From: Deltaproteobacteria bacterium
GTDB taxonomy: Bacteria > Desulfobacterota > Binatia > Binatales > Binataceae
Reading direction: 5' to 3'
Length of the DNA stretch: 15,655 bases
Assembly: GCA_021780585.1 (NCBI GenBank)
Contig: JAJXYM010000404.1
Span: 1 to 15,655, forward strand
In this document: piece by piece, positions 12,448 through 15,655 of the stretch
Layout of the letters: each line of letters opens with the position of its first letter
Numbering within the stretch: the first letter of the stretch is position 1
Made by a program: the position numbers and the translations under genes
The notes under the pieces: generated by a model
Database searches by the model: none
Told to the model about the DNA's origin: nothing
Seen by the model: the letters and a program-made list of their open reading frames with translations, nothing else

Positions 12448-15391
12448 ACTATCGCAGCCAATTCCCCGGTTTGCCGCATTTCGCGCGAAAATGAATCCGA
12501 GCGGCGGCCGCGCCGAGTTTCCCGGCGGCGGCGCGGCGATTCTGCGCTGGTGCGACGGAATCGTCGCGGGCGGCGCGCTCGCGATCGTCGCGTTCGCCGC
12601 GCTGGCGCTCGGCGCGGTCCATAGATGGGCCTACACGACGGTCGAGATCGGCGCCTTCGCGCTGCTGATCGTTTGGATGGCGCGGCTCTGGATCGAAGGC
12701 GCGACGCCCGCGCGACTGAGTATCGCGCGCGCCGATCTGCGCGCGATCGCGCGGCCGGCCTGCGCCCTCGCCGCCCTGATTCTAATTCAGTCGGTTCCGA
12801 TGCCGCCCGGGCTGCTCAGAATCGCGTCGCCGGCGACCTGGCGGCTTTACGCCATGAGCTTTCCGGGCTGGCCGGCGAAGTCGCCTTACGAGGCCTTGCG
12901 CGCCGCGTGGAACGTCACGCCCAACGCCAAGGCCCCGATCCTGCGCGTAATCCTGCCGCCCGTCGGCGGCAAGCCCGCGGAGCGCGCGGCGGTCGCGGCG
13001 CCCGAAGCGGCGGCTCAGACCCAACCGGTCCGGCTCGCCCCGCACGGCGCGGCGGCGATCGGCGGCTTCGGCGGTTGGCGCTGGCGCACGCTCTCAATCG
13101 CGCCGACCGTGACTCTCGCGAGCCTGATCGAATTGCTCGCTTGCGGCGCGCTCTTCTTCCTTGTCCTGCTATATCCCGCCGGTTATCCCGGCGGGGAACG
13201 CGAGGCCAACGCGCGCTTCGCCGGACGGCTGATGCTCGGCGCGCTCGTGATCGCCGCCGCGATCGCGCTGCTGGGCGTGGCCGAGCGGGCGGCGTGGAAC
13301 GGCAAAATCCTCTGGCTCTTCGTGCCGCGCGACTGGGACGGCCCACTGATGACCAACGGCCGCGCCAGCGGCCCATTCGTCAACCCTGACCATTTCGCGG
13401 ATTTTCTCACGCTGACGCTGCCGCTGGCCGTGGTCGGCGCGGTGTTCCCGATTATTCCCGGCCGCGGCGGACGCCGCCGCGACCTGCGGATGGAATGCGC
13501 GATCGCCGCCTTTGCGATCGGCGCCGGCGTGGTCCTGAGCCTCTCGCGCGCGGGCTGGGCGGCCGCGCTGGTCGGCGTGGTCGCCGCTCTGTGGATGAGC
13601 CTCAAGCGGGCCCCCGATCGCGCGCCGGACCTGCTCAAGCGTTATCGCCGCCGCGCCGTGCCGCTGGCGTTGGCCGGCTTCGGAATCGGCCTGATTCTGC
13701 TGCTGTTCGCGATCGGTCCGGCCGCCCGCAATGCCGCCAGCGCCCGCTTCGACGCCAGCACCGGCGTCGTCGGGGAATTCGCCTACAAACGAATCGCGTG
13801 GCGCGAGACGCTCAGCATGATTCGGGATTTTCCGCTCTTCGGCGTCGGGCTGGGATGCTGGCCCGAGTTGTTTCCGCATTATCGCCAGCCGCCGTGGCTC
13901 GAATTTTTCTATCGCGAGCCGGAAAACGACTATCTCCAGATTCTGGCGGAAACCGGCGTGCTCGGCGCGGCCCTCGCGCTATGGCTGGCGGCCGCGATCG
14001 CCCTGCGCGTGCGCTCGGTCCTGGCGCGTCTCGGCGACCGCCACTGGCCGCTCGTCGCCGGAATCGGCGGCGGCCTGCTGGCCGTGCTGATTCACGAGTC
14101 GGTCGACTTCAGCCTGCGCACCCCGGCTAACGCGTTCCTGTTCACCCTGATGCTCGCGATGCTGGTCCGGATCGTTTTGACCCATCGCGAGGACGGCGCG
14201 GCGCGCGGGCCGCGCGGCGTCGCGGCGCCCAGCCGCGCCACCTGGTTCGGCGCGGGCGCGTGCGCGCTCGGCGCGGCCGCAATGATGGTCGCGGCGCTCG
14301 GTCAGGCGGAAGCGGATTATCCCTACGATATCGGCCGGGCGGAAACTTTCGCCGGCGCCGAACGCGTCGTCGCCGCCCATCCGGCCAACGCCGGCGCGCA
14401 TCTGGCGCTCGCCGCGACAATGCCCGACGGCGCGCCGCCGGCGATCCGCGAAGGGCAACTGCGCGCCGCCGTATGGCTCGATCCCAACGATCCGCTGGCG
14501 CGCGACCTTTACGCCCGAAGCCTGCTGCTGAGCGGCAGGAAGCGGCGCGCGCTCGACGAAATTACCGTCTCGGTCGCCCATTCGCCCGCGATCGACACCC
14601 ACTACTACCTCACCCGGCGCATGATCCCGTGGCTGTTGCCCGACGAGCAGCACGCGATTTCTTCCGGCTACCAGATCGCGATCGCGGCCGGTTACGGCGG
14701 CGCGGTGCCGGCCCTGGCGAATTTCTACGGCGCGCTCGGCCGCTACGACCAGGCGGGCGCGCTCGCCGACCGCGCGGCGCGCGCCACGCGGGACGACGAG
14801 GAACGCCAGAGCGACCTGGTCGCGGCGGGACGCGATTTCGCCCGCGGCAAGGATTTCCGGCAAGCCGCCGCGGAACTGCGCGCGGCGATCGCGATCGATC
14901 CGGCGGCGACGGCCCCCTACCGTGCGATGCTCGAGGAAGTGATGACCCCCCGGCGCGACGTGAAAGGCGCGCGCGCGCTGGTGCGCGACGCGGTCGCGGC
15001 CGGAGCCGACCCGATCGAACTGGATTACGCGCTGGCCGACGTCGCCCAGCAGGCCGGCGACAGGGCCGCGGCCGAGCAGGCGATTCGCGACGCGGTGCAA
15101 ATCGATCCGACCTTCGGCCCGACCATGCGGCTCGGCGACCTTTATATGGACGAGGGGAATTTCGATCGCGCGACGCTCGCCTACCAGCGCGCGGCCCAAA
15201 TCGATCCCCATTCGGCGATGGCCTTTTTCAAACTCGCCCAGGCCGAACAGGGCGCCTTCGATTACGCCTCCGCCAATCGCGATTACGCGCGCGCGGTCAC
15301 GCTCGCTCCGGACAATCGGGGGATGCTGCAGGGGTATCGCGATTTTCAGAAAAACACCGCCGCCGCCGCCCGTGCGACGCCCGGCGGATGA
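12407..15391 (+). CDS. O-antigen ligase/polymerase-like membrane protein with TPR tail
   Basis: A 994-residue integral membrane protein of the O-antigen ligase (Wzy_C) type. I count about a dozen hydrophobic segments between 50 and 632. The Wzy_C core is about 365-535, with S-L-S-R-A-G-W (378-384), R466 in K-R-I-A-W-R-E-T-L, and E-N-D-Y-L-Q-I-L-A-E-T-G (507-518), where many ligases have H-N. N-G-R-A-S-G-P-F-V-N-P-D-H-F (317-330) precedes it. Residues 633-994 are soluble and contain TPR-like helices, clearest at 869-970 (A-L-A-D-V-A, G-D-L-Y-M-D-E-G-N-F, A-Q-I-D-P). It would join repeat units or attach glycan to a carrier. The start is uncertain: 12407 overlaps the kinase by 41 bp and has AGGA upstream, while ATG 12491 has none; but codons between 12448 and 12490 are atypically AT-ending, so 12491 stays possible. 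The stop overlaps ATG at 15388, which opens only 13 codons. Confidence 0.88.
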   Translation: MAPTIGATKTNSPELSQPIPRFAAFRAKMNPSGGRAEFPGGGAAILRWCDGIVAGGALAIVAFAALALGAVHRWAYTTVEIGAFALLIVWMARLWIEGATPARLSIARADLRAIARPACALAALILIQSVPMPPGLLRIASPATWRLYAMSFPGWPAKSPYEALRAAWNVTPNAKAPILRVILPPVGGKPAERAAVAAPEAAAQTQPVRLAPHGAAAIGGFGGWRWRTLSIAPTVTLASLIELLACGALFFLVLLYPAGYPGGEREANARFAGRLMLGALVIAAAIALLGVAERAAWNGKILWLFVPRDWDGPLMTNGRASGPFVNPDHFADFLTLTLPLAVVGAVFPIIPGRGGRRRDLRMECAIAAFAIGAGVVLSLSRAGWAAALVGVVAALWMSLKRAPDRAPDLLKRYRRRAVPLALAGFGIGLILLLFAIGPAARNAASARFDASTGVVGEFAYKRIAWRETLSMIRDFPLFGVGLGCWPELFPHYRQPPWLEFFYREPENDYLQILAETGVLGAALALWLAAAIALRVRSVLARLGDRHWPLVAGIGGGLLAVLIHESVDFSLRTPANAFLFTLMLAMLVRIVLTHREDGAARGPRGVAAPSRATWFGAGACALGAAAMMVAALGQAEADYPYDIGRAETFAGAERVVAAHPANAGAHLALAATMPDGAPPAIREGQLRAAVWLDPNDPLARDLYARSLLLSGRKRRALDEITVSVAHSPAIDTHYYLTRRMIPWLLPDEQHAISSGYQIAIAAGYGGAVPALANFYGALGRYDQAGALADRAARATRDDEERQSDLVAAGRDFARGKDFRQAAAELRAAIAIDPAATAPYRAMLEEVMTPRRDVKGARALVRDAVAAGADPIELDYALADVAQQAGDRAAAEQAIRDAVQIDPTFGPTMRLGDLYMDEGNFDRATLAYQRAAQIDPHSAMAFFKLAQAEQGAFDYASANRDYARAVTLAPDNRGMLQGYRDFQKNTAAAARATPGG

Positions 15392-15425
15392 ACCGCCCGC
15401 GGCGTCCGCACCCGCCGATCGCCCG

Positions 15426-15655
15426 ATGAAGCTCCTGTTCCTGAGTCCCGCGGCGAACCCCGGCGGCGCCGAACGCGCCCTGCTTGACCTGATGGCGAGC
15501 GTCGGCGCGGCGCGGCCCGACTGGCGGCTCGAACTGATCGCGGCCGCCGACGGCGAACTGATCCGGGCGGCGCGCGAGCTTGGCGTGACGGCCTCGGTGA
15601 TCCGCTTTCCGCGCCCCCTCGCCGCGATCGGCGACACCGGTGCCGGCGGCCCGCC
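15426..15655 (+). CDS. Family 4-like glycosyltransferase, 5' end only
   Basis: The first 76 complete codons of a gene cut by the window end. It begins M-K-L-L-F-L-S-P and has N-P-G-G-A-E-R-A-L-L-D-L at residues 11-22, the N-terminal signature of GT-B glycosyltransferases (GT4 group), where the Gly-Gly loop lies by the acceptor. A D-W-R-L-E-L-I-A-A-A-D-G-E-L segment follows, the second beta strand and loop of such a fold. It starts 34 bp after the ligase-like stop on the same strand, so it belongs to the polysaccharide operon and probably adds a sugar to the lipid-linked repeat unit at the cytoplasmic face. No clear ribosome binding site is visible. The sugar cannot be predicted from this part. 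Confidence 0.8.
   Translation, partial: MKLLFLSPAANPGGAERALLDLMASVGAARPDWRLELIAAADGELIRAARELGVTASVIRFPRPLAAIGDTGAGGP

Noticed and set aside
15388..15429. Gene starting at the ATG overlapping the ligase-like stop
   Set aside because: The frame closes after 13 codons; the glycosyltransferase begins at 15426 in another frame.
13979..15637. 552-codon open frame on the - strand
   Set aside because: Its translation is Arg/Gly-rich and motif-free. The + strand carries the ligase-TPR gene and a glycosyltransferase start with real motifs.

Overview
The window is high-GC bacterial DNA with strong G/C third-position bias in every convincing gene. It probably comes from an uncultured environmental bacterium. 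Several family III CoA-transferases beside a BKACE enzyme, a CitE-like lyase and a Wza/Wzc-type polysaccharide locus suggest a soil or groundwater lineage such as Binatota (Desulfobacterota_B), Acidobacteriota or a deltaproteobacterium. This placement is inference from gene content only; no marker gene is present. Two envelope features (a lipoprotein Wza-like exporter and a Tat-exported peptidase) fit a Gram-negative cell.

Region 1 (1-5128) looks catabolic. On the + strand lie the 3' end of a BKACE-family beta-keto acid cleavage enzyme and a family III CoA-transferase (328-1548). A 391-bp gap follows, holding a composite repeat: eight degenerate 22-nt tandem units between inverted arms. On the - strand are a second family III CoA-transferase (1940-3121), a Tat-exported M15-type murein peptidase (3212-3889) and a medium-chain dehydrogenase (4082-5128). 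A long-stemmed terminator separates the last two.

Region 2 (5129-6578) starts with a divergent promoter region. A CitE/malyl-CoA-lyase-like enzyme (5451-6488) follows and ends at a clear rho-independent terminator. Together with region 1, the enzymes are the kind used to activate, oxidise or cleave organic-acid CoA thioesters, but no single substrate can be named.

Region 3 (6579-8589) is lower in GC between its genes. It carries two small exported proteins of unknown role: a six-cysteine secreted protein (6790-7410, with its own terminator) and a one-domain carboxypeptidase-regulatory-like protein with a C-terminal membrane helix (8083-8589). Several inverted repeats lie upstream of them.

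Region 4 (8771-15655) is a compact + strand exopolysaccharide operon: Wza-like outer-membrane export lipoprotein, Wzc-like chain-length/tyrosine autokinase, O-antigen ligase/polymerase-like membrane protein fused to a TPR tail, and the start of a family 4 glycosyltransferase cut by the window end. The genes overlap or lie within tens of bases of each other, which implies cotranscription. The kinase would regulate chain length and export through the Wza-like channel. The Wzy_C-type protein would polymerise or ligate the glycan, and the glycosyltransferase would build the repeat unit.

I found no RNA genes, CRISPR array or transposase. The most unusual items are the 22-nt tandem element, the altered metal-site motif in the BKACE fragment, the two orphan exported proteins beside the polysaccharide operon, and the low-complexity insertion in the Wza-like protein.
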